Position numbers and translations under genes: made by a program. The notes under the pieces are model-generated. The model searched no databases, was not told where the DNA came from, and was given only the letters and a program-made list of their open reading frames with translations. Below are positions 16,213 to 23,873 of a DNA stretch of 49,248 bases, one piece after another (position 1 is the stretch's first letter; the number at the start of each line of letters is the position of its first letter). The stretch lies in assembly GCA_002368795.1 (NCBI GenBank), contig DFFG01000098.1, positions 1 to 49,248 of the forward strand, written 5' to 3'. This DNA is from Eubacterium sp. UBA3782 (GTDB lineage Bacteria > Bacillota > Clostridia > Lachnospirales > Lachnospiraceae).

Positions 16213-16256
16213 AGCAGAGAAAAACGGGATCCGTTTTTCTCTGCTTTTTCTTTTTT
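16213..16256 (+). terminator. Rho-independent terminator
   Basis: A 15-bp stem (16213-16227 with 16231-16245), a three-base loop and the tail TTTTTCTTTTTT. Among the clearest terminators in the window. Confidence 0.95.
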
Positions 16257-16273
16257 GCGGAGACAGTCTTATT

Positions 16274-16302
16274 TTGACAGTGGTAAATGCCGGGGATATA
16301 AT
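16274..16302 (+). promoter_or_regulatory. Consensus promoter of the PP2C phosphatase gene
   Basis: Perfect TTGACA (16274-16279), a 17-base spacer and perfect TATAAT (16297-16302). It predicts constitutive transcription, with no evident operator overlapping it. Confidence 0.92.
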
Positions 16303-16333
16303 CAAAATAACGATGTAAGTTTTCAGGAACGGA

Positions 16334-18655
16334 ATGATGAAAACGAAAAAGAGAAAAAGAACCATTAAGAGAAGAATACAGCTGAATGCGCTGACGATCG
16401 CCGTGATCTCGACCTTTATCATCAGCTTTATCACGGTCTTCGGTCTGCAAAAGCTGCTGTCATCGATCAGTGTTCTGATCCAGAACAGCGGCGACGCTGC
16501 GGTCGCCGAAGAGAAGGAGCTGCTGGAGAGTCAGGTCGTACATCGGATGCTTTCTGTGGCTGAGGCAAAGGCGGATACTGTAGACAGCGATCTGAACAAC
16601 ATCATCAGCAGTGTTGAGATCATGTCGGCTGCAGCAGAGGATCTGTATGCCCGCCCGGAGGAGTACGGGCGGATCGATGTACCCTATCCGGAAGAGGTGG
16701 AGCCTGATCATTACTCGGCTCAGCTGATCCTGGCAGAGTGGGTAGATCCAGACGAGGCCGCCGACGAGATCGGACTGCTGGGAAATCTGTCCTCCATCAT
16801 GCTGCGTACTGTACGCGGGGTTCGCTATACCACGGCGGCCAGCATCGGAACAGAGTCCGGGATCATCGTTACCTGCGACCGGCATCCTGAGGCAAAGGCC
16901 GGGCTGGATCACCTGGATCCCACGGTGAGGGACTGGTACATTCGGGCAAAGGAAGCCGGCACTGTGACCTGGTCAGGTATTTTTGACGATGCCTACGGCA
17001 GGGGACGGAGCATCTCCTGTGCAAAACCGGTCTACGATCCGGAAGGAAACTGCAAGGGTGTCGTCACCTTTGGCTGCACCATGGCGGATATCACGCCCTC
17101 TCTTAGCGATCTGCATATCGGCACTTCAGAATATGCCTTTGTCATCGATCATGAGGGAAATATCATTATGTCCGGCCGCGAGGAGGACAATGCGTCCGAT
17201 TCGGTCAGCGAGACCCCCAACCTTCTGGAGGATCCGGATACGGATGTAAAAAAAGCTGCCCAGGCCTTCACTTCGGGCGAGAAGGGCGTCACCTCCCTCC
17301 GGGTGGACGGTGAGGAGGTCTATGCCGCTTACGTGCCGCTGACCAATATGGACTGGACCGTGGTCACCGTTGTGACCACCGAAGAGGCCCTTGATCCGGT
17401 CACCCGGGGCGAGGAGATCCTCGTCGGACTGACCAATGATATGCGGGATCTGATCCGGGCAAGCTCTTTCCTGGGACTGGTCGTGATCCTGTTCGGTTTT
17501 GCCATCGCGATCTTTGCTGCTTTGATGATCAGCAGAGAAACGGCGAAAGTGATCACAAAGCCGGTCGTGCAGCTGAACGAAACCGTCGAAAAGATCAGCG
17601 CAGGGGATCTCACGACCCGGGTGGATATTCATACCGGCGATGAGATCGAGGATCTGGGCAATTCGGTCAACCAGATGGCAGACAGCCTGAACCGGCATAT
17701 TCATGATCTGACCCACATGACAGCCGAAAGAGAGAGGATCCAGACAGAGCTGAGCCTGGGCCGGAGCATCCAGGCCAAGCTGCTGCCGCATGTCTTCCCG
17801 CCTTTCCCCGAGCGGAAGGAAATCGACCTGTATGCTTCCATGGAGCCGGCAAAGGAAGTTGGCGGAGACTTTTATGATTTTATTATGCTGGATGAGGATC
17901 ATCTGGCACTGACGATTGCGGATATATCCGGTAAAGGCGTACCTGCAGCTCTGTTCATGATGATCTCCAAGACGTTGATCGGCAATTCCATCCGCACAAC
18001 AGGCTCACCCGGACAGACTCTGGCACAGGTCAACAATATGCTCTGTGAAAACGGCATGGATGAAATGTTCGTGACAGCCTGGCTGGCTGTTGTAGAGCTG
18101 TCCACAGGCGTGATGACCTACGCCAACGCCGGACATGAAAATCCGCTGTGGTATCACGACGGAAAATGGGAATACATCATGACGAAACATGGCTTCGTCC
18201 TTGGCGGAATGGAAGATATGCCCTATGCGGACCATACCCTGCAGCTGGAGAAAGGTGACGTGATCTTCCAGTATACGGACGGCCTCCCAGAGGCTTCCAC
18301 AAAGGAAGAGAAGCTCTTTGGCGACGAACGGCTCCTGGCCGCGGCGCAGGAAGCCGATCCTGGGGATTCCGCCGGGTTCATTCGTTCCATCCGGGCTGCC
18401 GTTGGCAGGTTTGTTCAGGACGCGGATCAGTTTGACGACATGACGATGCTCTGCTTCCGCTATGCGGCAGATGTCCCCGCAGATACGGAACCGGCAGAGG
18501 ATACGGAACTCCCGGAGGAATCAAATCCGGCCGAGGCAGCACCTATTTCTGGGGAACCGGCCCCAGCCGAAGCAGCACCTGTTTTGGAGGAGCCGCACCC
18601 CGCAGAGACAGAACAGACAGCAGAAGGAAGTCCTGCTGTTATAGAGAAAGAATAG
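16334..18655 (+). CDS. Cache-HAMP-SpoIIE-type PP2C phosphatase
   Basis: A 773-residue membrane-bound signalling phosphatase. A basic N-terminus and membrane helix (about 18-42) lead to a large extracytoplasmic dCache-like sensor (about 60-370). A second helix (about 376-402) and a HAMP domain (about 402-460, 'ITKPVVQLNETVEKISAGD') follow. The cytoplasmic SpoIIE/RsbU PP2C domain spans about 490-715: 'VGGDFYD' with metal-binding Asp512, 'IADISGKGVPAALFM', 'YANAGHENPLWY' and 'FDDMTMLCFRY'. Such enzymes dephosphorylate anti-sigma-factor antagonists in partner-switching pathways; no STAS antagonist or anti-sigma kinase is present nearby. The last 60 residues are a Pro/Ala/Glu tail with 12-residue repeats. 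Start at 16334, AGGA upstream. Confidence 0.92.
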   Translation: MMKTKKRKRTIKRRIQLNALTIAVISTFIISFITVFGLQKLLSSISVLIQNSGDAAVAEEKELLESQVVHRMLSVAEAKADTVDSDLNNIISSVEIMSAAAEDLYARPEEYGRIDVPYPEEVEPDHYSAQLILAEWVDPDEAADEIGLLGNLSSIMLRTVRGVRYTTAASIGTESGIIVTCDRHPEAKAGLDHLDPTVRDWYIRAKEAGTVTWSGIFDDAYGRGRSISCAKPVYDPEGNCKGVVTFGCTMADITPSLSDLHIGTSEYAFVIDHEGNIIMSGREEDNASDSVSETPNLLEDPDTDVKKAAQAFTSGEKGVTSLRVDGEEVYAAYVPLTNMDWTVVTVVTTEEALDPVTRGEEILVGLTNDMRDLIRASSFLGLVVILFGFAIAIFAALMISRETAKVITKPVVQLNETVEKISAGDLTTRVDIHTGDEIEDLGNSVNQMADSLNRHIHDLTHMTAERERIQTELSLGRSIQAKLLPHVFPPFPERKEIDLYASMEPAKEVGGDFYDFIMLDEDHLALTIADISGKGVPAALFMMISKTLIGNSIRTTGSPGQTLAQVNNMLCENGMDEMFVTAWLAVVELSTGVMTYANAGHENPLWYHDGKWEYIMTKHGFVLGGMEDMPYADHTLQLEKGDVIFQYTDGLPEASTKEEKLFGDERLLAAAQEADPGDSAGFIRSIRAAVGRFVQDADQFDDMTMLCFRYAADVPADTEPAEDTELPEESNPAEAAPISGEPAPAEAAPVLEEPHPAETEQTAEGSPAVIEKE

Positions 18656-18662
18656 TTGTAAT

Positions 18663-18696
18663 AAAAAAGGGAACCGGATTTCTCTATCCGGTCCCC
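18663..18696 (-). terminator. Terminator of rsmH (minus strand)
   Basis: Read on the minus strand: GGGGACCGGAT, loop, ATCCGGTTCCC, then TTTTTT. An 11-bp stem with one mismatch. It ends the minus-strand rsmH transcript and lies just past the convergent phosphatase stop. Confidence 0.85.
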
Positions 18697-18714
18697 CAAA
18701 GGGCAGATATGTGT

Positions 18715-19821
18715 TTATCGCTGCCGCACGGCCCACCGCAGCTTGGTGGAGCGGGCCCGCGGGTTTAGGCGGCATTCCTCTTTTCCGGGACGGATGACGT
18801 CTCCGGATATCTTCTCGTACAGGCCATCCCGCTTTCCCATGCGGAAGAACTGCTTCACCAGCCGGTCCTCGCCCGAGTGGAAGGTCAGGATCGCGGCCCG
18901 GCCGCCTGGGGCAAGGGCGGATGGCAGCTGCTCGAGAAATTCATACAGGACATCCAGCTCGCTGTTTACCTCAATGCGCAGGGCCTGAAAGGTCCGGGCA
19001 CAGCTTTTTTTCACCGCATCCTCAGTGGAAGGCTCCTGCAGCTTTCGCTGGGGGATCCGACGGACAGCCTGGGTGATCAGCTCGCGCAGCTCTGTCGTGG
19101 TGTCGATGCGGCCGCCCCGGCGGAAATGCCGCATGATGGCGTCGGATATGGCCTGGGCATAGGGCTCATCGGAATTTTCGATCAGCAGATCCGTCAGCTC
19201 TTCGCCGGTCAGAGTGCGGAGCCGTTCGGCGGCGCTCACCCCTGTCTCCGGGTTAAACCGAAGGTCAAGAGGGCCGTCCGTTTTGTAGGAAAAGCCTCGC
19301 TCCGGGTTGTCGATCTGCATGGAGGATACGCCAAGGTCAGCAAGAAGAAAATCAAAGGGACCATGCTCCCTGGCGACCTGGCCGAGGTTCCGGAAGTTTG
19401 TATGGATGGCCGTGAAGATGTCTTCCCCAAAGCCTTTCTCCTGCATCCGGGCCCTGGTCTTGACGATCTCGATCGGATCCGCATCCAATGCGTACAGATG
19501 GCCGCTGCCCTGAAGGGCGGCTGCCATGCGGGAGGAGTGTCCGCCGTATCCCAGGGTACAGTCGAGGCCGGTCTGTCCCGGCCGGATCTGCAGGAAATCC
19601 AGGATCTCCTCCGCCATGATTGGGATATGCATCCCGGCCGGCGTACTGCCCTTGCTGATCACATGCTGCACGGTATCCGCATAGCGCTCCGGATCCAGCT
19701 CCTTGTATTTTTCTTCAAATTTTTTCGGGTATTTCCCGGCGTAGTGGGGGCGGCGGCGATGCACGCTGCCGGATGCATTCTCCGGAGCTGCCTTCGATTT
19801 AACCTTATTTTGCTCTGTCAT
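18715..19821 (-). CDS. rsmH: RsmH-like 16S rRNA (cytosine-N4)-methyltransferase, long N-terminus
   Basis: 368 residues. RsmH methylates N4 of C1402 in 16S rRNA using SAM. Recognisable parts are 'HIPIMAEEILDFL', the SAM loop 'GLDCTLGYGGHS', 'FDFLLADLGVSSMQID', 'GFSYKTDGPLDLRF' and 'AILTFHSGEDRLVKQFF'. Before the core are about 65 extra basic residues ('HRRRPHYAGKYPKKFEEKY', then 'KGSTPAGM') not found in the canonical dcw-cluster enzyme. I recall this longer form as a second clostridial RsmH type. The start at 19821 is set by GGGAG six bases upstream; the frame is open to 19965 but homology and ribosome-binding site favour 19821. The gene is alone, outside the division cluster. Confidence 0.9.
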   Translation of the reverse strand: MTEQNKVKSKAAPENASGSVHRRRPHYAGKYPKKFEEKYKELDPERYADTVQHVISKGSTPAGMHIPIMAEEILDFLQIRPGQTGLDCTLGYGGHSSRMAAALQGSGHLYALDADPIEIVKTRARMQEKGFGEDIFTAIHTNFRNLGQVAREHGPFDFLLADLGVSSMQIDNPERGFSYKTDGPLDLRFNPETGVSAAERLRTLTGEELTDLLIENSDEPYAQAISDAIMRHFRRGGRIDTTTELRELITQAVRRIPQRKLQEPSTEDAVKKSCARTFQALRIEVNSELDVLYEFLEQLPSALAPGGRAAILTFHSGEDRLVKQFFRMGKRDGLYEKISGDVIRPGKEECRLNPRARSTKLRWAVRQR

Positions 19822-19969
19822 TATCACTCCCGGCAGCAGATCCTGCCTTTTCTCAGAAATATTTGTAAAACCACATGGTTCTGTTTCTTCTCTTCTGCGG
19901 ACCATTATAGCGGGAGAGAGCGCAGCACACAAGAAACAACATGGAGATAAAGGGTAGAAACTCACAATA

Positions 19970-19998
19970 TTGACGTACAGAATATTGTACGTTATAAT
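19970..19998 (+). promoter_or_regulatory. Toxin-antitoxin promoter with internal operator
   Basis: TTGACG (19970-19975), a 17-base spacer and TATAAT (19993-19998). An inverted repeat ACGTACA (19973-19979) / TGTACGT (19986-19992) with a 6-base gap fills the spacer. YefM-type antitoxins bind TGTACA-containing palindromes, so autorepression by the downstream YefM/YoeB complex is a reasonable inference. Confidence 0.8.
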
Positions 19999-20023
19999 TA
20001 TTGCAATAAAGGAGGATAGGGAT

Positions 20024-20284
20024 ATGCTGGCCGTTAATTATTCACAGTTCAGAGATAAGATGAAGATGCATATGGACCATGTGACAGAAGACTATGAGAC
20101 AATCATCATCACCCGAAAAACAAAGAATGTCGTTTTGCTTTCCGAGGACGCCTACAATAATCTGCTGGAGAATGCTTATATTTTAAGAGAAAAGGCAAAT
20201 TACGACTGGCTTATGGAGTCGAAGAGACAGCTGGAAGCCGGAAAAACAAAGGTACACGATCTTATTGAGGCTGATGATGAATAA
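20024..20284 (+). CDS. yefM: YefM/Phd-family antitoxin
   Basis: 86 residues. The N-terminal 'MLAVNYSQFRDKM' DNA-binding part, the core 'IIITRKTKNVVLLSEDAYN' and the C-terminal helix that would bind the toxin ('LMESKRQLEAGK') are typical of YefM. It should neutralise YoeB and repress its own operon. ATG 20024 follows AAAGGAGG (20008-20015). The stop overlaps the toxin start by 8 bases, the usual coupled arrangement. Confidence 0.95.
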   Translation: MLAVNYSQFRDKMKMHMDHVTEDYETIIITRKTKNVVLLSEDAYNNLLENAYILREKANYDWLMESKRQLEAGKTKVHDLIEADDE

Positions 20285-20540
20285 AACGTTCACAGAAAAC
20301 GGATGGAAGGACTATGTTTTCTGGGAAACAGAAGACCGGAAAACCTTGAAAAGGATCAATAGCCTGATCAAAGACATCGAGAGAAATGGAAATGAGGGGA
20401 TCGGCAAGCCGGAACCCTTAACTGGGGAATTGTCAGGATTCTGGAGCAGGCGGATCAACGAAAAAGACCGCCTGATCTATCAGATCGAGGGAGATACCAT
20501 CAACATTCTGGCGTGCCGCTATCATTACAACGACCATTAA
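20277..20540 (+). CDS. yoeB: YoeB-family ribosome-dependent mRNA interferase toxin
   Basis: 87 residues. YoeB cleaves mRNA in the ribosomal A site. Starting at ATG 20277 places Glu46, Arg65, His83 and Tyr84 at exactly the numbers of the catalytic residues described for E. coli YoeB, within 'KPEPL', 'NEKDR' and 'CRYHY'. An ATG one codon earlier (20274) is also possible. The motif 'GFWSRRI' is family-typical. All key residues are kept, so the toxin is probably active. Confidence 0.95.
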   Translation: MNKTFTENGWKDYVFWETEDRKTLKRINSLIKDIERNGNEGIGKPEPLTGELSGFWSRRINEKDRLIYQIEGDTINILACRYHYNDH

Positions 20541-20615
20541 AAAAGGGAAGCGGACAGGCACTGCAATGTGCACGAAAAAAAGTACAGAGTTTTTGTGAAT
20601 TTTCTGTGGAAAGGA

Positions 20616-20644
20616 TTGTGTTTTTGGGATCGCTCCCGTATGAT
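20616..20644 (+). promoter_or_regulatory. Candidate promoter of the ECF S-component gene
   Basis: TTGTGT (20616-20621), a 17-base spacer and TATGAT (20639-20644). The short hairpin GGGA/TCCC lies in the spacer. The leader of about 75 nt is too short for the common vitamin riboswitches, and I recognise none of their conserved motifs. Confidence 0.5.
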
Positions 20645-20725
20645 AAGGGCGACAAAGCCAATGGTGGCTGGTCTGTGTTTACGCTGCATCCGCAAAGGGC
20701 GGAGCAACAGTAGGAGGGATCAAAT

Positions 20726-21367
20726 ATGAAGAAGAAAGAGCTGAACGTTCATGTTCTGGCGGAGATGGCTGTACTTGTCGCCATCATTTTGCTGATGGCA
20801 TTTACCCCGCTCGGGTACATGCCCACACCCTGGGGGATCCAGATCACCCTTATCGTTATTCCGGTAGCTGTCGGAAGCATCATCCTTGGACCAAAGGCAG
20901 GTGCATTCCTGGGACTGGTATTCGGACTGACGAGTTTTGCCAACGCATTCAGCAATGCGATGGGTATGATGTTCCTTGAGGTCAGCGTCCTGCGCACGAT
21001 GATCCTGCTGATCGGCAACCGTGTGCTGGTCGGCCTGATTCCCGGCCTGCTTTTCCAGGCATTCAAGGGATCACCGAAGATGCGTACCATCGGCACTGTG
21101 ATCTGCTGTTTCCTGACACCGGTGACCAATACCGTCCTTTATATCGTCGGAAACTGGCTGATGTTCAAAGATACATGGCTTGGCAGCTCGCTTACCGCTG
21201 ACTACAGCGGCGACGGCGGCATCAGCCTGCTGGGCTTTATGCTGGCTATGGTTGCAGTCAACGGCATTGCAGAGGCAATCGCCAGCACGGTGATCGGTAC
21301 GGCAGTCTGCACTGCACTGCAGAAAACCGTCAACCGCGAGGCTGCTGCGGCAAGATCTGCTGCATAA
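20726..21367 (+). CDS. ECF transporter S component, substrate unknown
   Basis: 213 residues, almost all hydrophobic, about five to six membrane helices. The motif 'GSIILGPKAGAFLGLVFGLTS' is typical of energy-coupling-factor S components, which bind a vitamin or related nutrient and share a common EcfA/A'/T module encoded elsewhere. The N-terminal 'AEMAVLVAIILLMAF' fits the helix that contacts EcfT. The substrate cannot be told: no vitamin riboswitch and no biosynthetic neighbour. ATG 20726 follows TAGGAGGGA. It is flanked by its own promoter and terminator. Confidence 0.85.
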   Translation: MKKKELNVHVLAEMAVLVAIILLMAFTPLGYMPTPWGIQITLIVIPVAVGSIILGPKAGAFLGLVFGLTSFANAFSNAMGMMFLEVSVLRTMILLIGNRVLVGLIPGLLFQAFKGSPKMRTIGTVICCFLTPVTNTVLYIVGNWLMFKDTWLGSSLTADYSGDGGISLLGFMLAMVAVNGIAEAIASTVIGTAVCTALQKTVNREAAAARSAA

Positions 21368-21416
21368 TATATAAACAAGATAAAACTGATCATTGATCGA
21401 TCATAAGAAATGACAT

Positions 21417-21463
21417 AGGCTGTCTTCTGGGAGTATACTGTTCCCAGAGGGACAGCCTTTTTG
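21417..21463 (+). terminator. Rho-independent terminator
   Basis: AGGCTGTC (21417-21424) pairs with GACAGCCT (21451-21458), with an inner TCTGGGA/TCCCAGA stem, followed by TTTTT. Confidence 0.9.
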
Positions 21464-21506
21464 CGTGATAAGGCGGCCTGCCTCTTCTGCCGTGGCTGTT
21501 ACTTTG

Positions 21507-21600
21507 CGAGAGCCGGCTCTCGTCAGGAATGAGGTAGGGCGGGGGAGATAGAGCAAATGCCGCGGCAGTGAGTGCCAGGAAGGCTTTTCGCCATTGCCAG
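21507..21600 (+). repeat. Structured element, copy 2
   Basis: The perfect 16-nt palindrome CGAGAGCCGGCTCTCG (21507-21522), a 33-nt purine-rich spacer, then the core AATGCCGCGGCAGTGAGTGCC (21556-21576), and a second hairpin GGCAGTG/CATTGCC. Hairpin, spacer length and core match the copy at 2559-2650, with compensatory base changes in both stems. It ends 35 bases before the P1 peptidase start. Confidence 0.6.
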
Positions 21601-21634
21601 GAATGAATGGAAATATAGATAGGAGGATTCTGCG

Positions 21635-22648
21635 ATGAAAGAGATCGGTATTATGGAGGTCGGCGGTTTTCGGATCGGCCATGCACAGAATGAAGAGGCG
21701 GCTACGGGCTGCACAGTTTTGCTTCTGGACGAGGCGAGCCCTGCCGGTGTGGATATCCGGGGCGGCGGACCGGCATCCAGGGAGTCACAGCTGATGAATC
21801 CGCTGATGATGATCCAGAGTATCCATGCGATCCTTCTGTCGGGCGGCAGCGCTTTTGGCCTGGATGCTGCAGGCGGCGTGCAGAAATATCTGGAAGAGAG
21901 AAACATCGGTTATGATGTGGGCGTAGCGAAGGTGCCTCTGGTGCCCCAGTCCTGCCTGTTTGACCTGGCAATCGGCCGGCCGGATGTGCGTCCGGATGCG
22001 GCGATGGCCTATGCTGCCTGCGAACATGCGAGCTATGAAGCGCCGGCCGAGGGTAATGTGGGCGCCGGCTGCGGCTGTACCATAGGAAAGGTTGCCGGAC
22101 CGGCAAGGTGTATGAAAAGCGGCTTTGGCACCTTTGCCGTTCAGGCAGGAGACGTGAAGGTCGGTGCAATGGTTGCAGTGAACGCACTTGGCGATGTGAC
22201 AGAGAACGGACAGGTGATCGCCGGCCTGCTGAACGAGGAGGGCACTGGCCTTGCCCGGACTCAGACGGCGATGATGGAAATGCTGGATGCCCTGGCAGCG
22301 GCCGGCGCACCTGTGCCCCAGGGAAGGGGCGGCGCGGATGGCGGCGTGTTTGCCCGTGCCCACGAGAATACCACCCTCGGAATCATCGTGACCAACGCGG
22401 CCTTTGAGAAAAACTTCCTTTGCAAGATCGCGGGAATGGCACACAACGGCTATGCCCGGGCTATCTGCCCGGTGCATACGATGGCAGACGGCGACAGCAT
22501 CTATGCGGTGTCCACCGGCAGCGTGCAGGCAGACGTCAGCATCGTCGGCATCATGGCAGCCTATGCCATGGAGCGTGCGATCCAGAATGCTGCAAGGAAG
22601 GCGGAAGGCGCCTATGGCCTGAAGGGCTTTGCGGACCTGAACCGCTAA
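21635..22648 (+). CDS. P1-family (DmpA-like) peptidase
   Basis: 337 residues, N-terminal-nucleophile hydrolase of the P1/S58 family (aminopeptidases acting on D-Ala or beta-peptides). Typical parts: 'GHAQNEEAATGCTVLLL', 'DIRGGGPASRESQL', 'AILLSGGSAFGLDAAGG', 'GNVGAGCGCTIGK', and 'HENTTLGIIVTNA'. Self-cleavage in this family precedes a Ser/Thr; here the likely site is Asn245-Thr246, giving alpha and beta chains. Substrate unknown. ATG 21635 follows TAGGAGGATTC. No signal peptide, so cytoplasmic. Confidence 0.88.
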   Translation: MKEIGIMEVGGFRIGHAQNEEAATGCTVLLLDEASPAGVDIRGGGPASRESQLMNPLMMIQSIHAILLSGGSAFGLDAAGGVQKYLEERNIGYDVGVAKVPLVPQSCLFDLAIGRPDVRPDAAMAYAACEHASYEAPAEGNVGAGCGCTIGKVAGPARCMKSGFGTFAVQAGDVKVGAMVAVNALGDVTENGQVIAGLLNEEGTGLARTQTAMMEMLDALAAAGAPVPQGRGGADGGVFARAHENTTLGIIVTNAAFEKNFLCKIAGMAHNGYARAICPVHTMADGDSIYAVSTGSVQADVSIVGIMAAYAMERAIQNAARKAEGAYGLKGFADLNR

Positions 22649-22728
22649 GATGCCGGCACCTGCTGCTGTTTCATTCACGCTGACATGTACAAAACCAGAT
22701 ACATTGTTAACAATATAACAGACTTCCG

Positions 22729-22787
22729 TTGACAGATACCCCCTGGGTGTATATAATCAAACTACAAAATACCCGCAGGGGGTATTT
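22729..22787 (+). promoter_or_regulatory. Promoter with two CsoR-like operators
   Basis: Perfect TTGACA (22729-22734), a 17-base spacer and perfect TATAAT (22752-22757). The spacer contains ATACCCCCTGGGTGTAT (22736-22752). Just downstream, around the transcription start, lies AAATACCC (22767-22774) - 5 bases - GGGTATTT (22780-22787), an exact inverted repeat. Both resemble operators of the CsoR/CstR family (ATACCC-N-GGGTAT), sensors of copper or of sulfur species. The placement predicts repression relieved by metal or persulfide stress. No csoR gene is in the window. Confidence 0.75.
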
Positions 22788-22816
22788 AAAACGCGGGTTC
22801 AGCGGAGGAAAAGAAT

Positions 22817-23503
22817 ATGAGTGAAATGGATAACAGCAGGCGGGAGGAGCTTTACACGGAGGCGATCAGTCTCTGCCGGGGCTCTGCCAACGAAGAGAAC
22901 ATTCTGAAAGCACAGCAGATCCTGGAGGAGATCGGCGATTACCGGGATGCTGCCATTTACCTGGAAAAATGCAAAAAGTTTCTTTCCCACCGGGTGGGCT
23001 GCAAGGTGACCTTCGGCAATTATGAAGGCAAAGATCTGGTCTGGACGGTAATGGATGCAGACGGAGATATGCGCCTTCTGCTCCTTGACGGGACAGTGGC
23101 AAACGTCCCCTTCAATGAGGAGAGTGTAAACACGGACTGGAACAGCTGCACCCTGAGAAAATGGCTGAACCGGACCTTTATCGAAAAGGCCTTTACCCTG
23201 AAGGAGAGGATGACCATTACCATCAAGCTCCACAAAAACGATTATGACATTCGCTGGAAAGATGGAAACGGCCCGGATACCAAGGATAAGGTCTATGTCT
23301 TCAGCACGGTGGAGGCAAGAAAATATTTTCCAACGGATGAAGCCAGAGCCAACGGCGAGTGGTGGTGGCTGCGCGGCCACGGCGATGAACTCCGCAGCAT
23401 TCAGGCGGTCTACATCGATGGCTCCATCTACGGCACGGGCATCATCGTCAATACGACAAGCTGCGGCGTCAGACCTGCTATGTGGGTGAGGGTCTCGATC
23501 TAA
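22817..23503 (+). CDS. DUF6273 domain protein with TPR-like N-terminus
   Basis: 228 residues. The first 60 form a helical repeat-like segment with 'ILEEIGDYRDAAIYLEKC', common at the N-terminus of clostridial DUF6273 proteins. The DUF6273 domain follows: 'CKVTFGNYEG', 'NSCTLRKWLN', 'DKVYVFSTVEARKYF', 'EWWWLRGHG' and the family ending 'CGVRPAMWV'. The function of DUF6273 is not known. No signal peptide. The start at 22817 follows GCGGAGGAAAAG. The promoter carries CsoR-like operators, which is the only functional hint, and points to copper or reactive-sulfur stress. Confidence 0.8.
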   Translation: MSEMDNSRREELYTEAISLCRGSANEENILKAQQILEEIGDYRDAAIYLEKCKKFLSHRVGCKVTFGNYEGKDLVWTVMDADGDMRLLLLDGTVANVPFNEESVNTDWNSCTLRKWLNRTFIEKAFTLKERMTITIKLHKNDYDIRWKDGNGPDTKDKVYVFSTVEARKYFPTDEARANGEWWWLRGHGDELRSIQAVYIDGSIYGTGIIVNTTSCGVRPAMWVRVSI

Positions 23504-23553
23504 GGAACAAAAGGTTCGGCAGACGTCAGCTGCAGAAAAAGAAAAGGATATCT

Positions 23554-23597
23554 GGATCCCCCGGAACAGTGCAGTTGTTCCCGGGGGATCTTTTTTT
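23554..23597 (+). terminator. Rho-independent terminator
   Basis: GATCCCCCGGAAC pairs with GTTCCCGGGGGATC around a short loop, followed by TTTTTTT. Very strong hairpin, 50 bases after the DUF6273 stop. Confidence 0.93.
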
Positions 23598-23713
23598 GTT
23601 CCATACCCCCTGTCCGAGGAGAAGATTTTTCACCCAGGGATACAAAAAAATGTAAATTTACGCAGGAAATCCTGCTGTTCACGTCTTAGATTCGGCAGAA
23701 ACGATAAAATGCA

Positions 23714-23742
23714 TTGCTGAAGAATAATAAAAGTGATACTAT
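23714..23742 (+). promoter_or_regulatory. Candidate promoter of the small membrane protein gene
   Basis: TTGCTG (23714-23719), a 17-base spacer and TACTAT (23737-23742) in an A+T-rich stretch. The rest of the interval between 23598 and 23873 shows nothing further I can name. Confidence 0.4.
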
Positions 23743-23873
23743 AAACATATATGTCTGCTTTTGGCAGGTATATAGCATCTGTGCAGGTTATAATTGCAGC
23801 AGAATATACCAGCGAGAGTGGATACCTTTGCCCGGTGTCCTGCACTTTTGAACAGGCTGCCGGAGGGATTGGT

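Noticed and set aside
20541..20725. Vitamin riboswitch upstream of the ECF S component
   Set aside because: I searched for TPP, FMN, cobalamin, THF and preQ1 signatures by eye and found none; the leader after the predicted start is only about 75 nt.
23751..23873. N-terminal extension of the small membrane protein from ATG 23751
   Set aside because: No ribosome-binding site before that ATG and unremarkable peptide; TTG 23874 has GGAGGG at proper distance.
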